The translations under genes and the position numbers were made by a program. From an uncultured Bacteroidales bacterium (GTDB lineage Bacteria > Bacteroidota > Bacteroidia > Bacteroidales > F082), in assembly GCA_946407975.1 (NCBI GenBank), contig CAMJQC010000010.1:1-58783 (forward strand): a DNA stretch of 58,783 bases, given 5' to 3'. Numbering within the stretch: the first letter of the stretch is position 1; every line of letters begins with the position of its first letter. The notes below the pieces were generated by a model. It was given only the letters and a program-made list of their open reading frames with translations, did no database searches and was not told where the DNA came from. Positions 27,493-37,002 of the stretch are shown here, one piece after another.

Positions 27493-27500
27493 TATTTTTG
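27493..27500 (+). promoter_or_regulatory. -7 promoter element for yicC-gmk-nadD
   Basis: TATTTTTG (TAnnTTTG) 22 bases before ATG 27523. Confidence 0.6.
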
Positions 27501-27522
27501 TTTTTTAAAACTTTTATTGAAT

Positions 27523-28395
27523 ATGATTCGCTCGATGACCGGCTACGGCATAGCTGAAAACACCATCAATACCAAAAAGATTACTGTTGAGATAAAGACC
27601 TTGAACAGCAAACAGCTGGACCTTCAGGTGAAATTGCCTAATGAGTTGCGTTTTGCGGAATTAGACTTCCGTAACAGGATAGGCAACCGGCTTCAACGAG
27701 GCAAAATCGATGTGATGATCAACATCACCGACACAGACCTAGGTCAAAGCAACCCCATTGACGGCGCCTTGGTGGCTTCCTATCTGAAACAGATTCAGGA
27801 CATCTCCAAGGAACTTGGCATCGAGCCATCAACCGATATGGCCGCACTGCTCTTCCGCATGCCTGGCATCTTCAACGCTCCGGAACAAAGTTATGACGAA
27901 GCCTTTGTAAATAAAATCAATGAAACCATCGACCAGGCTCTTGACACTGTCGACGGATTCCGCATCCAAGAAGGCCAGACTTTAAAGAAAGACCTGTTGC
28001 ACCGCGTGGAGCTCATCCTTGACCTGCTCGGACAGGTGGAACCTTTTGAAAAAACAAGGCACGACACCATCAAACAACGACTTGTCAAGAACCTCTCCGA
28101 ATTGACTTCAGCGGGACAATATGATGAAAACCGTTTCGAACAGGAACTTATCTATTATCTTGAAAAACTGGATATTACGGAAGAGAAAGTCCGCCTGCGT
28201 CAGCACTGCAACTACTTCAATGAGAGTTGTGACGACGACCAAGCAGGAAAGAAACTCGGATTCATCAGCCAAGAGATGGGGCGTGAAATCAACACCCTGG
28301 GTTCCAAGGCCAATGAGGTGAACATCCAAAAAATCGTAGTCAAAATGAAGGATGAACTGGAAAAAATCAAAGAGCAACTTTGTAACATATTGTAA
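27523..28395 (+). CDS. yicC: YicC-family endoribonuclease
   Basis: 290-residue YicC/YloC protein. The N-terminus MIRSMTGYG matches the family start almost exactly, and NSKQLDLQVKLP, DIMEEIVRL-like KLDITEEKVRLRQHCNYF and the C-terminal GREINTLGSKANEVNIQ are all conserved blocks. E. coli YicC has RNase activity and promotes decay of the small RNA RyhB. A TTG two codons upstream could extend the frame, but ATG 27523 fits the family. It is the first gene of yicC-gmk-nadD, a common bacterial pairing with gmk; spacing to gmk is 7 bases. Confidence 0.93.
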   Translation: MIRSMTGYGIAENTINTKKITVEIKTLNSKQLDLQVKLPNELRFAELDFRNRIGNRLQRGKIDVMINITDTDLGQSNPIDGALVASYLKQIQDISKELGIEPSTDMAALLFRMPGIFNAPEQSYDEAFVNKINETIDQALDTVDGFRIQEGQTLKKDLLHRVELILDLLGQVEPFEKTRHDTIKQRLVKNLSELTSAGQYDENRFEQELIYYLEKLDITEEKVRLRQHCNYFNESCDDDQAGKKLGFISQEMGREINTLGSKANEVNIQKIVVKMKDELEKIKEQLCNIL

Positions 28396-28402
28396 ATCAG
28401 CT

Positions 28403-28987
28403 ATGAGAAAGAAGAAACCTGCTGGAAAACTGCTTATCTTCTCTGCCCCGTCAGGGTCAGGTAAGACTACTTTGGTGACCCATTTGATGGAAAACATTCC
28501 CGAATTGGCTTTTTCGGTTTCCGCTACTACGCGAGCGCCTCGAGGCACCGAAAAGAACGGAAAAGACTATTACTTCCTCAGCCATGATGAGTTTATGAAA
28601 CGGGTTGAGAATGACGAGTTCCTTGAATGGGAAGAGGTCTATCAAGGCACCTGCTATGGCACGCTGAAATCCGTCGTTGAAAAGATGCAGAAACAAGGCA
28701 AACATGTGGCTTTCGACGTGGATGTCTGCGGTGGCGTGAACATCAAGAAATTCTATGGTGACAAGGCGCTTTCCGTCTTCATCCAGGCCCCCTCCATTGA
28801 AGTTTTGCGTGACCGCCTCATCAAGCGTCAGACCGACAGCATGGAAGCCATCGAAAAACGTCTGGCTAAAGCCGAATGGGAGATGGACTTCGCTCAAGGC
28901 AAGTTCGACGCCACCATTATCAACGATGATTTGGACACCGCCAAGCGCGAGATTCTAGAAGTGGTAACTGCATTCCTCAAGGCATGA
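28403..28987 (+). CDS. gmk: Guanylate kinase
   Basis: Phosphorylates GMP to GDP. 194 residues from ATG 28403 (MRKKKPAGKLLIF), the usual length; a longer frame would overlap yicC. P-loop SAPSGSGKTTL at about residues 13-22, the GMP-binding block SATTRAPRGTEKNGKDYYFLS, and FDVDVCGGVNIKK (usually DIDVQGA). The last four bases overlap the nadD start (ATGA), so the two are translationally coupled. Confidence 0.96.
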   Translation: MRKKKPAGKLLIFSAPSGSGKTTLVTHLMENIPELAFSVSATTRAPRGTEKNGKDYYFLSHDEFMKRVENDEFLEWEEVYQGTCYGTLKSVVEKMQKQGKHVAFDVDVCGGVNIKKFYGDKALSVFIQAPSIEVLRDRLIKRQTDSMEAIEKRLAKAEWEMDFAQGKFDATIINDDLDTAKREILEVVTAFLKA

Positions 28988-29562
28988 AAAAGATCGGCAT
29001 CTACTCTGGTTCGTTCAATCCCATCCATCACGGTCATGTGATGTTGGCGAACTATTTGGTGGAGTTTTCCGACCTTGACGAACTATGGTTCGTCGTCTCG
29101 CCACAGAACCCGCTCAAGCAGAAAGCTGACCTTTTGGAGGACAAGGAACGACTCAAGATGGTCAAACTCGCCATCGGCGATGATCCGCGTTTCCATGTCA
29201 ACGACATAGAGATGCATCTGTCCCTGCCCTCCTATACCATCAACACGTTGACCGCTTTATCAGAGCAACACCACGAATGCCAGTTTGTCTTCATCTGCGG
29301 GATGGACAGTCTGCAAAACCTCCCGCAATGGCGGGAATATCAAAAGATATTGGACAATTACAAACTCCTTGTCTTTCCCCGTGAAGGTTACGATGGCGGC
29401 GAACTCCGCAATCATCCCTCTGTCACGATACTGAAAACCCCTATCATAGAGGTCTCTTCCACTTTTATTCGCGACTGTATCCGTCAAGGACTAGACGTGA
29501 GACATTTTATGCCAGAAAAGGCATTCAAATACCTGGAAAAGAAAGGCTTCTACAAAGCATAA
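28984..29562 (+). CDS. nadD: Nicotinate-nucleotide adenylyltransferase
   Basis: Converts nicotinate mononucleotide and ATP to deamido-NAD, the substrate of NadE. The 192 residues begin with the nucleotidyltransferase signature GSFNPIHHGHVMLANYL (HxGH-type), continue with PLKQK and FICGMDSLQNLPQW, and end with the VSSTFIRDCI form of the ISSTxxR motif. It is coupled to gmk by a four-base overlap and followed by a terminator. NadE lies about 9 kb away on the other strand in this window. Confidence 0.95.
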   Translation: MKKIGIYSGSFNPIHHGHVMLANYLVEFSDLDELWFVVSPQNPLKQKADLLEDKERLKMVKLAIGDDPRFHVNDIEMHLSLPSYTINTLTALSEQHHECQFVFICGMDSLQNLPQWREYQKILDNYKLLVFPREGYDGGELRNHPSVTILKTPIIEVSSTFIRDCIRQGLDVRHFMPEKAFKYLEKKGFYKA

Positions 29563-29587
29563 GACGGCGCAACGCAATAAAAAAAAC

Positions 29588-29626
29588 AAGGCGGAGACCA
29601 ACACCGGATCTCCGCCTTTCTTTTTT
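29588..29626 (+). terminator. Intrinsic terminator after nadD
   Basis: AAGGCGGAGA, 11-base loop, TCTCCGCCTT followed by TCTTTTTT. The 10-bp GC-rich stem lies between nadD and the convergent fusA. An A-rich run on the left may let it work in both directions. Confidence 0.9.
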
Positions 29627-29639
29627 CTATCGCCAACGA

Positions 29640-31709
29640 TTATTCCTTCGTGTTCCTTTCCTTCACGATTTCCTCCTGCTTGTCCTTCGGCGTAGGCGTA
29701 TACTGATAGAACTCCATCGAGTAGTTGGCACGGCCCGAGGTAAGGTTGCGCAAGGCGGTGGCATAACCGAACATCTCCATCAGCGGGATGAAGGCATCCA
29801 GCTTCTGGGATCCCTTACGGAAACGACGCATTGCTTCAATACGGCCACGACGTTTGTTGACGTCGCCCGTAACATTGCCGATGTAATCGTCAGGAGTATT
29901 GATCTCCACCTTCATCATAGGTTCGAGCAACACGGGGCTGGCTTTCATGAAGGCTTGTTTGAAACACATCTGGGCACAGACCTGGAAGGCCATGTCGCTG
30001 GAGTCAACAGGGTGCGAACTGCCATCGACCAGGACGCATTTCACATCTACCACAGGATAGCCTGCAAACGGGCCCTTGTTCATGGCTGCCGCCAGACCTT
30101 TTTGCACAGAGGGGATGTATTCTTTCGGGATGACGCCGCCTTTGGTGATGTCGATAAACTCAAAACCTTTGCCCGGGTTCGGCTCAAAGCGGATAACAGT
30201 ATGAGCAAACTGGCCTTTACCACCCGTCTGCTTCACATAACGGTAGTTGCATTCGAACGGAGCCGTGATGGTTTCGCGGAACGATACCGAAGGCGCACCC
30301 ACGGTGACCGGCACCTTGAACTCTTCTTTCAGACGGTCGACGATGATTTCCAGATGCAATTCACCCATGCCAGCGATGATGGTCTCTTCCGTTTCTTCAT
30401 CGAAATGAGCGCGGAACGAAGGATCTTCGTTGCAGAGCTTAGCCAAGGCCTCACCGAGTTTATTGCGGTTTTTCTTGTCGTCAAGATTCACTTTCATCTC
30501 AATCACCGCTGGCGGGATGTTGATAGATTCCAGCAAGATGGGGTGTTTCTCGTCGCAGAGCGTATCGCCCGTACGGGTGTACTTCATACCCACCAAAGCC
30601 ACAATCTCGCCTGGACCCGCCTCGGGAATCTCCTCACGCTCTTTAGCTTTGATGCGGAAGATACGGCCCACGCGCTCATCCTTGCCCTTATTGGTGTTGT
30701 GGACGCTCATACCGTTCACCAGTTTGCCGCTGAAAATGCGGATGAAGGTCTGCTGACCTACATACGGGTCGTTGATAAGTTTGAACGCCAAAGCAGAGAA
30801 AGGCTCACTCTCAACAGGATTACGCTGACAAGTCTTCTCTTCATCGTATGCATCGTGCGCGATAACGGTGCCGAGATCCTTTGGCGAAGGCAGATAATCA
30901 ACGATAGCATCGAGCAGCAACTGGATACCTTTGTTTTTATAAGCTGCGCCGCAAAGCACGGGTACCATCATCAGTTTGATGGTGGCCAAACGGATGGCCG
31001 ACATCAGTTTCTCAACGGGAATCTCTGCATCGTCAAGATATAGTTCGGCAATCTCATCGTCAAGGTCAGCTATTTTCTCAATAAGATTGCGGCGAGCGGC
31101 TTCGGCTTGTTCTTTCATGTTTTCAGGAATCGGGCCAACGATGCGCTCCTTCTCCTTGAAGGTCACGGAGTTCATCTGCACCAGGTCGATCATGCCTTCG
31201 AAGTTGGCTTCAGCTCCTATAGGAAGATGGATCGGCACAGCATTGGCACCTAAGTATTTTACCATTTGGTTCACAACCTCCTGGAAGTCGGCGCCCGTAC
31301 GGTCCATCTTGTTCACGAAAGCTATACGAGGGACTCGGTATTTATCGGCTTGATTCCATACGGTTTCACTTTGAGGTTCCACACCGCCGACGGCACAGAA
31401 CACCGCCACCATACCATCGATGACACGCAGCGAACGCTCCACCTCAACGGTGAAATCCACGTGACCAGGAGTATCGATCAGGTTGATCTGATGATCGTTC
31501 CAATGGGCCGTGATAGCTGCCGAAGCGATGGTAATGCCACGCTCTTGTTCCTGTTTCATAAAATCCATGGTGGCCTGGCCATCATGCGTCTCTCCCACTT
31601 TACGGTTTACGCCGGTAAAGAACAAAATCCTCTCCGAAACCGTAGTCTTTCCTGCATCGATATGCGCAGCAATACCGATGTTTCTTAACTTTGAAATATT
31701 AAAACTCAT
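29640..31709 (-). CDS. fusA: Translation elongation factor G
   Basis: GTPase that drives ribosomal translocation (and recycling with RRF). The 689 residues have G1 AHIDAGKTT (15-23), G2 in [10 protein letters not shown]3 DTPGH, G4 NKMD, then domains II-V with [24 protein letters not shown]. It is not in a str operon: no rpsL, rpsG or tuf nearby. It has its own promoter and a leader with a hairpin at its predicted 5' end. Some Bacteroides have two fusA paralogues, so this could be either the main EF-G or an EF-G2-type copy. The visible GTPase motifs look intact, so activity cannot be excluded. Confidence 0.95.
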   Translation of the reverse strand: MSFNISKLRNIGIAAHIDAGKTTVSERILFFTGVNRKVGETHDGQATMDFMKQEQERGITIASAAITAHWNDHQINLIDTPGHVDFTVEVERSLRVIDGMVAVFCAVGGVEPQSETVWNQADKYRVPRIAFVNKMDRTGADFQEVVNQMVKYLGANAVPIHLPIGAEANFEGMIDLVQMNSVTFKEKERIVGPIPENMKEQAEAARRNLIEKIADLDDEIAELYLDDAEIPVEKLMSAIRLATIKLMMVPVLCGAAYKNKGIQLLLDAIVDYLPSPKDLGTVIAHDAYDEEKTCQRNPVESEPFSALAFKLINDPYVGQQTFIRIFSGKLVNGMSVHNTNKGKDERVGRIFRIKAKEREEIPEAGPGEIVALVGMKYTRTGDTLCDEKHPILLESINIPPAVIEMKVNLDDKKNRNKLGEALAKLCNEDPSFRAHFDEETEETIIAGMGELHLEIIVDRLKEEFKVPVTVGAPSVSFRETITAPFECNYRYVKQTGGKGQFAHTVIRFEPNPGKGFEFIDITKGGVIPKEYIPSVQKGLAAAMNKGPFAGYPVVDVKCVLVDGSSHPVDSSDMAFQVCAQMCFKQAFMKASPVLLEPMMKVEINTPDDYIGNVTGDVNKRRGRIEAMRRFRKGSQKLDAFIPLMEMFGYATALRNLTSGRANYSMEFYQYTPTPKDKQEEIVKERNTKE

Positions 31710-31740
31710 TATTTAATTGTTGATTTTCAATAAGATATAT

Positions 31741-31759
31741 AATTATCTTTAGGATAATT
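31741..31759 (-). promoter_or_regulatory. 5'-terminal hairpin in the fusA leader
   Basis: Perfect 7-base arms AATTATC / GATAATT around TTTAG. The predicted transcription start from the -7 element at 31769-31776 falls within a few bases of it, so the mRNA would begin with this hairpin, about 30 bases before the start codon. Confidence 0.5.
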
Positions 31760-31768
31760 TTCGGGGTG

Positions 31769-31776
31769 CAAAGATA
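31769..31776 (-). promoter_or_regulatory. -7 promoter element for fusA
   Basis: Minus strand TATCTTTG (TAnnTTTG), 60 bases before the fusA ATG, giving a leader of about 55 bases. Confidence 0.65.
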
Positions 31777-31875
31777 TGGAAAATGTTGAATTAACTACGA
31801 CGAAATCGCAGATTCACGTAGGTAATCTAACGATTTGTTGAACTATTGATGTGTTTAACCGTTGATATAATTCCT

Positions 31876-33408
31876 TTATCTTCCCCAGTTTTCCCTGTCC
31901 AGACTCCTATAATTAATCGCTTCGGCCAGATGGTTGGATTGGATCTTTTCAGTGCCTTCGAGATCGGCGATAGTGCGTGAGACCTTAAGGATACGGTCAA
32001 AAGCCCGGGCGGAAAGGCCCAAGCGATTCATGGCGTTTTTGAGCATGACTCGGCAATCGTCATCGAGATCACAATACTTCTGTATGAGTTGCGTGGTCAT
32101 CTGGGCATTAGCATGGATGTTTGGGTAGGAGGCATAACGTTCCTCCTGTATCTTACGGGCCGCAATGACACGCTTACGCACCTCTGCGCTGCTCTCGCCA
32201 GGAGCCTTGTCGGCTAAGTCTTTATAAGGGACGGGCACGACTTCCACATGTAAATCTATACGATCCATCAGCGGACCCGAAATACGATTGAGGTATTGCT
32301 GCACTGCGCCGGCCTTGCACACACATTCCTTGTCGGGATGGTTATAATACCCGCATGGACAGGGGTTCATGGCCGACACCAACATGAAATTGGCAGGGAA
32401 ATCAACCGACATCTTGGCACGCGAGATCGTGACGATGCGATCCTCCATTGGTTGACGCATGACTTCTAGTACTGTCCTTTTAAATTCAGGCAATTCATCG
32501 AGAAAGAGGACTCCGTTGTGGGCCAGAGAGATCTCGCCAGGCTGAGGATAAGTGCCTCCACCTACCAAGCCGGCATCTGAGATCGTATGATGTGGGCTAC
32601 GGAAAGGTCGCATCATCAATAGAGACGTGTTGTTACCCATCAGTCCTGCCACGGAGTGAATTTTTGTCGTCTCAAGGGCTTCAGCCATCGTAAGCGGAGG
32701 CAAAATGGAGGGCATACGTTTTGCCAACATGGTCTTGCCACTTCCTGGAGGGCCAATCAAAATGACGTTGTGCCCGCCTGCGGCAGCAATCTCAAGAGCG
32801 CGCTTAATATTCTCTTGTCCTTTTACGTCGCTAAAATCGTATGGGTAGAGAGCATCTTGTGAAACTTCATCCTGCATCAATACTGTTGGCTGCAGATTTC
32901 CATTGCCATTAAGAAAATCCACCACTTCTGCCAAACTCTCCGCACCGATGACGTCGATATCACCCACCACAGCGGCTTCGTTGGCATTGGCTTTGGGTAT
33001 GATGACACCTTTGAATCCATCTTGTTGTGCCTTGATAGCGATGGGCAAAGCTCCTTTTACGGGATTCAGACCGCCGTCGAGCGACAGTTCGCCCATAATG
33101 ACATATTGCTCCAGCATACCAGTTTCCAATTGACCTGACGCTGCCATGATGCCTAAGGCAATAGGCAGGTCGTAAGCCGACCCCTCTTTTCGGATATCCG
33201 CAGGCGCCATGTTAATGGTGATCTTTTTGCGAGGATAAGAAAAACCAAGATTGGTAAGGGCAGCCTCTATGCGCTGATGGCTCTCTTTGACTGCACTGTC
33301 GGGCAGTCCTACAAGGAAAAACTGTATTCCCTTGTCAATGTTCACTTCGATGGTGACTGAAATCGCGTCGATGCCGTATAATGCGCATCCGTAAGTCTTG
33401 ACTAACAT
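31876..33408 (-). CDS. YifB/ComM family Mg-chelatase-like AAA+ ATPase
   Basis: 510-residue protein with an N-terminal LonS5-like/ChlI fold (MLVKTYGCALYGIDAISVTIEV, residues 1-165), the AAA+ core with Walker A GPPGSGKTMLAKR, Walker B GVLFLDELPEF, and sensor region FMLVSAMNPCPCGYY. The C-terminal Mg_chelatase_C has LSARAFDRILKVSRTIADLEG. Members named ComM promote branch migration in natural transformation; YifB in other bacteria is uncharacterised. A near-match -7 element (minus CATCTTTG at 33463-33470) and a tandem 10-base repeat lie upstream. Confidence 0.93.
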   Translation of the reverse strand: MLVKTYGCALYGIDAISVTIEVNIDKGIQFFLVGLPDSAVKESHQRIEAALTNLGFSYPRKKITINMAPADIRKEGSAYDLPIALGIMAASGQLETGMLEQYVIMGELSLDGGLNPVKGALPIAIKAQQDGFKGVIIPKANANEAAVVGDIDVIGAESLAEVVDFLNGNGNLQPTVLMQDEVSQDALYPYDFSDVKGQENIKRALEIAAAGGHNVILIGPPGSGKTMLAKRMPSILPPLTMAEALETTKIHSVAGLMGNNTSLLMMRPFRSPHHTISDAGLVGGGTYPQPGEISLAHNGVLFLDELPEFKRTVLEVMRQPMEDRIVTISRAKMSVDFPANFMLVSAMNPCPCGYYNHPDKECVCKAGAVQQYLNRISGPLMDRIDLHVEVVPVPYKDLADKAPGESSAEVRKRVIAARKIQEERYASYPNIHANAQMTTQLIQKYCDLDDDCRVMLKNAMNRLGLSARAFDRILKVSRTIADLEGTEKIQSNHLAEAINYRSLDRENWGR

Positions 33409-33430
33409 AATCGTAGAAGGTTTAATGTGT

Positions 33431-33450
33431 TATTGTCATCTATTGTCATT
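33431..33450. repeat. Tandem 10-base repeat upstream of yifB
   Basis: TATTGTCATC followed directly by TATTGTCATT, between the yifB start (33408) and its presumed promoter. It may be a regulator site or chance; no other copy was noticed. Confidence 0.45.
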
Positions 33451-33627
33451 TGTTTGATGTGGCAAAGATGAAAACACTGTCAAGACTAAAGCGTTGAATA
33501 AACGTATATAACCGAATATTTCCGTTTGTTAACGGATATAGTGATGATTATTAATTATATAAAAAAGAGGAAACAAGCCGATGTCATCTCCATGTCCATG
33601 GCAATCAAGCACTATTGAATCAGAAGC

Positions 33628-34650
33628 TCATTTCTTCGGCTTATAGCCTGAATCCTGAAAGATTCCAAGCAGGTCTTTGTTGGCCATCAGCTGCGGTAGA
33701 CTGACATTGTGACTGTTCATGTAGGAACGTATGATGCGCAGCCCTAAAAACTCACCCAAGCGTGCAGGGGCGTCGTTGCTGTATTCCTGGGTAAAGGGAC
33801 CGTCAGCCAGAAAGGTCATGTACATATCCAGCCCAGTGGAATAAAGCCGTTTATTCCCAACGATATCGGCCCACAAAGAGCCCTCGTTGTCGTGCACCCA
33901 CTGCATCTGTTTCTCATCATAACCCAGCAATACACAGTCTTCGATAGCAGGACAGAGCCCCTCCACGAAGAAGTCGGCTTTGCCTGCCGCCACCATTTCG
34001 TCAAGCAAGTTTGTCTGCTTACGCCATTCATACACATATTCCTGGTAGAGACACATTGCCACATCCTTAGCTATAGTAGCTTTCCCCGTGCGGGAAGAAA
34101 GGTATTTCGGCAAGCCGACAGCATCGTACAAAGCATTTCCCTCCAGATACCAGTCAAGAGAGATAACCATGTCGCCTTCAATGATCTGAACGGAAGGAAC
34201 ATCCTGACTGAGGCCTGAAACACAGGTAAACACCTTTTTGGGAAGCTGTACGTCAGGATAATAATAATGGAAATGAGCAAACACCGACTCTACGACTTGT
34301 CTGACATAGCTCAAATCGGGAAATGACTCCTTGACGGCTTGATAAAAAGTCCTGCTCATCGGGTCACAGGCGAAATCCTTCAAATATTTGACATGGGCCG
34401 GATTGCTTAAGTCGCCATCAAGAAAAGGCTTGAAATCCGCTTGTGCCGCCATAATCTCGGTTTGAAAATCCGCCGTGTCCATGTTGAAAAGGACATCCTC
34501 ATAACGGCTAAAAGACAGTTCGGGCATCTCACCCGTTTTTATTTTCAGCCTTGTCTTATATATCTCATCCTTTGGCCTGCAGCCAAAAAGCGACAGGACG
34601 GCAAAGGAAAGCAAAAAAAGTGATGATTTGGTCTTCAATAGTCTACACAT
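33628..34650 (-). CDS. gldB: Gliding motility / T9SS lipoprotein GldB
   Basis: 340-residue lipoprotein with a signal ending in the lipobox LSLFGC (Cys24). The body (SFSRYEDVLFNMDT..., DVPSVQIIEGDMVISLDWYLEG, RLGEFLGLRIIRSYM) matches GldB, needed for gliding motility in Flavobacterium and conserved in many T9SS-bearing Bacteroidota. It starts two bases after the cinA stop, so it is in one operon with cinA. The upstream and downstream T9SS genes (gldH, porZ) are far away in the window. Molecular function is not established. Confidence 0.87.
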   Translation of the reverse strand: MCRLLKTKSSLFLLSFAVLSLFGCRPKDEIYKTRLKIKTGEMPELSFSRYEDVLFNMDTADFQTEIMAAQADFKPFLDGDLSNPAHVKYLKDFACDPMSRTFYQAVKESFPDLSYVRQVVESVFAHFHYYYPDVQLPKKVFTCVSGLSQDVPSVQIIEGDMVISLDWYLEGNALYDAVGLPKYLSSRTGKATIAKDVAMCLYQEYVYEWRKQTNLLDEMVAAGKADFFVEGLCPAIEDCVLLGYDEKQMQWVHDNEGSLWADIVGNKRLYSTGLDMYMTFLADGPFTQEYSNDAPARLGEFLGLRIIRSYMNSHNVSLPQLMANKDLLGIFQDSGYKPKK

Positions 34651-34652
34651 GT

Positions 34653-35915
34653 TTATACCTGACTTTTATCTTGTCCGTTCAAATACCGAAGCAACATGGC
34701 ATAAGCCGTTACGGTAGCTCTTTCTATGACGTTTTCACGGTCCTTGCCGAAGTTATAGCGTTGTGAGACGACTCCCGTCGGGGTGGCTAAAGCGAGCCAC
34801 ACGGTCCCAACCGGGTTTTCGTCGCTACCACCGCTAGGCCCTGCGATACCGGTTGATGAAAGTGCGAAGTCGGCTCCCGACAATTTTCGCATGCCAAGCG
34901 CCATATGCTCCGCTACCTCGCGGCTTACGACTCCATGTTCGGCGATAAGCGTCTCGGGCACACCTATCATGGCAGTCTTCATCTCGGTGGCATAAGTGAC
35001 GGCTGTTCCTTTAAACACTTCCGAGCTACCAGGAATTAACGTAATCCGATGCGCCATATTGCCTCCCGTACAACTTTCAGCAGTGGCTAAAGTAAGGCCT
35101 TTATTGAGAAGAAGTTCAAAAACGACATTCTCTATCGGTTTGTCATCAAGGGCGAAGACGCAGTCCGAGATCAGATTCATCAACTTTGTCACCTCGTGAT
35201 CGAGACTGTTCTTCAGGAAAGAGGCATCTTCATGACGGCCGCTCAATCTTAAGCGCACGATGCCATACTGTGGAAGATAGGCTAAGGACATGAAATCCGG
35301 CAGGTTTTTCTCCCAATCCTGAATGCGGTCAGCCAAAAACGACTCTCCCACTCCTGTGGTCATGATCACACGTTGTGCATATGGCTTTGCCTTGAATCGC
35401 TGCTCAAAGCGCGGAAGAAGTTCATCATTAAATATGCCCTTCATCTCGAACGGGACGCCAGGCATGAACACAAATACCGTCCCCTCTTTTTCAAGCCACA
35501 TACAAGGTGCCGTACCATAGCGGTTAGGCACATAAATGCATGATTTAGGAATAAAGGCTTGCATCTTATTGCGTTCCGACATTTGGAACCCACGACGGGC
35601 GAAAATAGCCATGATGTTATCGTACACCTCCTGAGAAAAGACCAATTCCGTGCCGAAAAACTTGCAGACCGTAGGTTTAGTGATGTCATCTGCCGTCGGA
35701 CCCAATCCACCGGTAACCAACACTAAATCAACTTCTAAAGCATCTTGAAAAGCATCCAATATTGCTTCTTCGCCATCACCTATCGTCAACACGGAATCAA
35801 CATGATAGCCCGCCTCTGTAAGGCGTTTCCCCAACCATGAGGCATTTGTATTAATGACTTGGCCAATAAGCAGTTCATCTCCGATAGATAGGATTTTGAC
35901 TTTTGTTTCATTCAT
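34653..35915 (-). CDS. cinA: CinA-family nicotinamide-nucleotide amidohydrolase / competence-damage protein
   Basis: 420 residues: N-terminal MoaB/MogA-like domain (KILSIGDELLIGQVINTNASWLGKRL, VLVTGGLGPTADDITK, FMPGVPFEMKG) and C-terminal CinA domain (LATAESCTGGNMAHRIT, SSTGIAGPSGGSDENPVGTVWLAL). Two-domain CinA proteins have ADP-ribose pyrophosphatase and NMN deamidase activities that recycle pyridine nucleotides. The start was moved 18 codons downstream to MNETKVKILS, since the -7 element at 35933-35940 lies in the longer form. It is co-transcribed with gldB. Confidence 0.94.
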   Translation of the reverse strand: MNETKVKILSIGDELLIGQVINTNASWLGKRLTEAGYHVDSVLTIGDGEEAILDAFQDALEVDLVLVTGGLGPTADDITKPTVCKFFGTELVFSQEVYDNIMAIFARRGFQMSERNKMQAFIPKSCIYVPNRYGTAPCMWLEKEGTVFVFMPGVPFEMKGIFNDELLPRFEQRFKAKPYAQRVIMTTGVGESFLADRIQDWEKNLPDFMSLAYLPQYGIVRLRLSGRHEDASFLKNSLDHEVTKLMNLISDCVFALDDKPIENVVFELLLNKGLTLATAESCTGGNMAHRITLIPGSSEVFKGTAVTYATEMKTAMIGVPETLIAEHGVVSREVAEHMALGMRKLSGADFALSSTGIAGPSGGSDENPVGTVWLALATPTGVVSQRYNFGKDRENVIERATVTAYAMLLRYLNGQDKSQV

Positions 35916-35932
35916 ATTGCAAACCTTTGCGG

Positions 35933-35940
35933 CAAAAGTA
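35933..35940 (-). promoter_or_regulatory. -7 promoter element for cinA-gldB
   Basis: Minus strand TACTTTTG (TAnnTTTG) 18 bases before ATG 35915. Confidence 0.65.
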
Positions 35941-35969
35941 CTGATTTTTCTCCATATCAGAAAAAACAC

Positions 35970-35977
35970 TATCTTTG
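35970..35977 (+). promoter_or_regulatory. -7 promoter element for the nucleoside phosphorylase
   Basis: TATCTTTG (TAnnTTTG) 27 bases before ATG 36005. Divergent from the cinA promoter. Confidence 0.65.
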
Positions 35978-36004
35978 CACGATTATATAAAATAAGAAAA
36001 GAAC

Positions 36005-36883
36005 ATGCAACAACCTATCCCTGCTTCCCAATTGGTCTTAAACAATGAGGGAGCCATATACCACCTGAACCTGCATCCTGACCAAATTGCAGATGACATT
36101 ATCCTTGTCGGTGATCCTGGCCGCGTCGAAATGATTTCCTCTCTGTTTGACACCATTGAAGTAAAACGTCAAAATCGAGAACTCTTCACCCGTACTGGCA
36201 CCTATAATGGAAAACGCATCACGGTGATCTCCACAGGTATGGGGACAGACAATATCGACATCGTAATAAACGAGCTGGACGCTTTGGCCAATATCGACCT
36301 AAAGACGCGCATGCCCAAAGAGGAACACCGCAGCCTCAACCTTATTCGGCTGGGCACCTGCGGCGCCCTTCAGGCTGACATAGAAGTCGAAGACAGCTAT
36401 GTGGCGACCACGCACGCCATAGGATTAGACGGCTTGATCTATTTTTATGAGAAAAATAAAGAGGTAAATGAAACAGCCATTCGCGACGCTTTCATCCAAC
36501 ACATGGATTATCCCAAAGATCTGCCACTCCCATACGTCGTAGAAGGTTCGAAGATGCTTTTAGAAAGACTGGGTAAGGGATACTTCCATGGATTCACTGC
36601 AACGGCGCCAGGTTTTTATGGCCCACAAGGAAGAACTTTAAGAATGCATCTGGCTTATCCTGAAAGCAATAGAAAAATTGAAAATTTTGAATATAACGGT
36701 CAGCGTATCTGTAATTTTGAAATGGAGTCGTCAGCCCTATATGGATTAGGAAAGATGATGGGACATAACTGTCTGACTATCTGCGTTGTAATTGCAAATC
36801 GTGTGGCTGAAAAATTCGCCATAGATTATCATCCATATGTAAAAAAACTAGTGATAAACACATTGGAAAGACTCTCAAAATGA
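36005..36883 (+). CDS. Nucleoside phosphorylase (uridine phosphorylase-like)
   Basis: 292-residue PNP/UDP family-1 phosphorylase, which splits nucleosides with phosphate in the salvage pathway. Visible family blocks are the phosphate-binding VGDPGRVEM, STGMGTDNI, RLGTCGAL and the ribose/base-binding FEMESSALYGLG. The length is slightly above that of E. coli Udp. Bacteroidota relatives are usually annotated as uridine phosphorylase; substrate preference cannot be settled from motifs alone. It is monocistronic with its own promoter. Confidence 0.88.
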   Translation: MQQPIPASQLVLNNEGAIYHLNLHPDQIADDIILVGDPGRVEMISSLFDTIEVKRQNRELFTRTGTYNGKRITVISTGMGTDNIDIVINELDALANIDLKTRMPKEEHRSLNLIRLGTCGALQADIEVEDSYVATTHAIGLDGLIYFYEKNKEVNETAIRDAFIQHMDYPKDLPLPYVVEGSKMLLERLGKGYFHGFTATAPGFYGPQGRTLRMHLAYPESNRKIENFEYNGQRICNFEMESSALYGLGKMMGHNCLTICVVIANRVAEKFAIDYHPYVKKLVINTLERLSK

Positions 36884-36934
36884 AATAATTTCCTTTTTTA
36901 ATGTTAAAAATGTTAATGGTTTGAAAAAAAACAC

Positions 36935-36942
36935 TACTTTTG
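36935..36942 (+). promoter_or_regulatory. -7 promoter element for the OmpA-like gene
   Basis: TACTTTTG (TAnnTTTG) 60 bases before ATG 37003, leaving an A-rich leader of about 55 bases, typical of highly expressed Bacteroidetes genes. Confidence 0.65.
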
Positions 36943-37002
36943 CACCCTCGTATGTGTTCTAACGAAAAATTAGAAATTAGAAATCAAAATATTGAAAGAA
37001 AG

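Noticed and set aside
29955-31043. 362-residue open frame on the plus strand
   Set aside because: It lies wholly antisense to fusA, whose protein shows strong EF-G motifs; the antisense frame has no recognisable domain and arises from codon bias.
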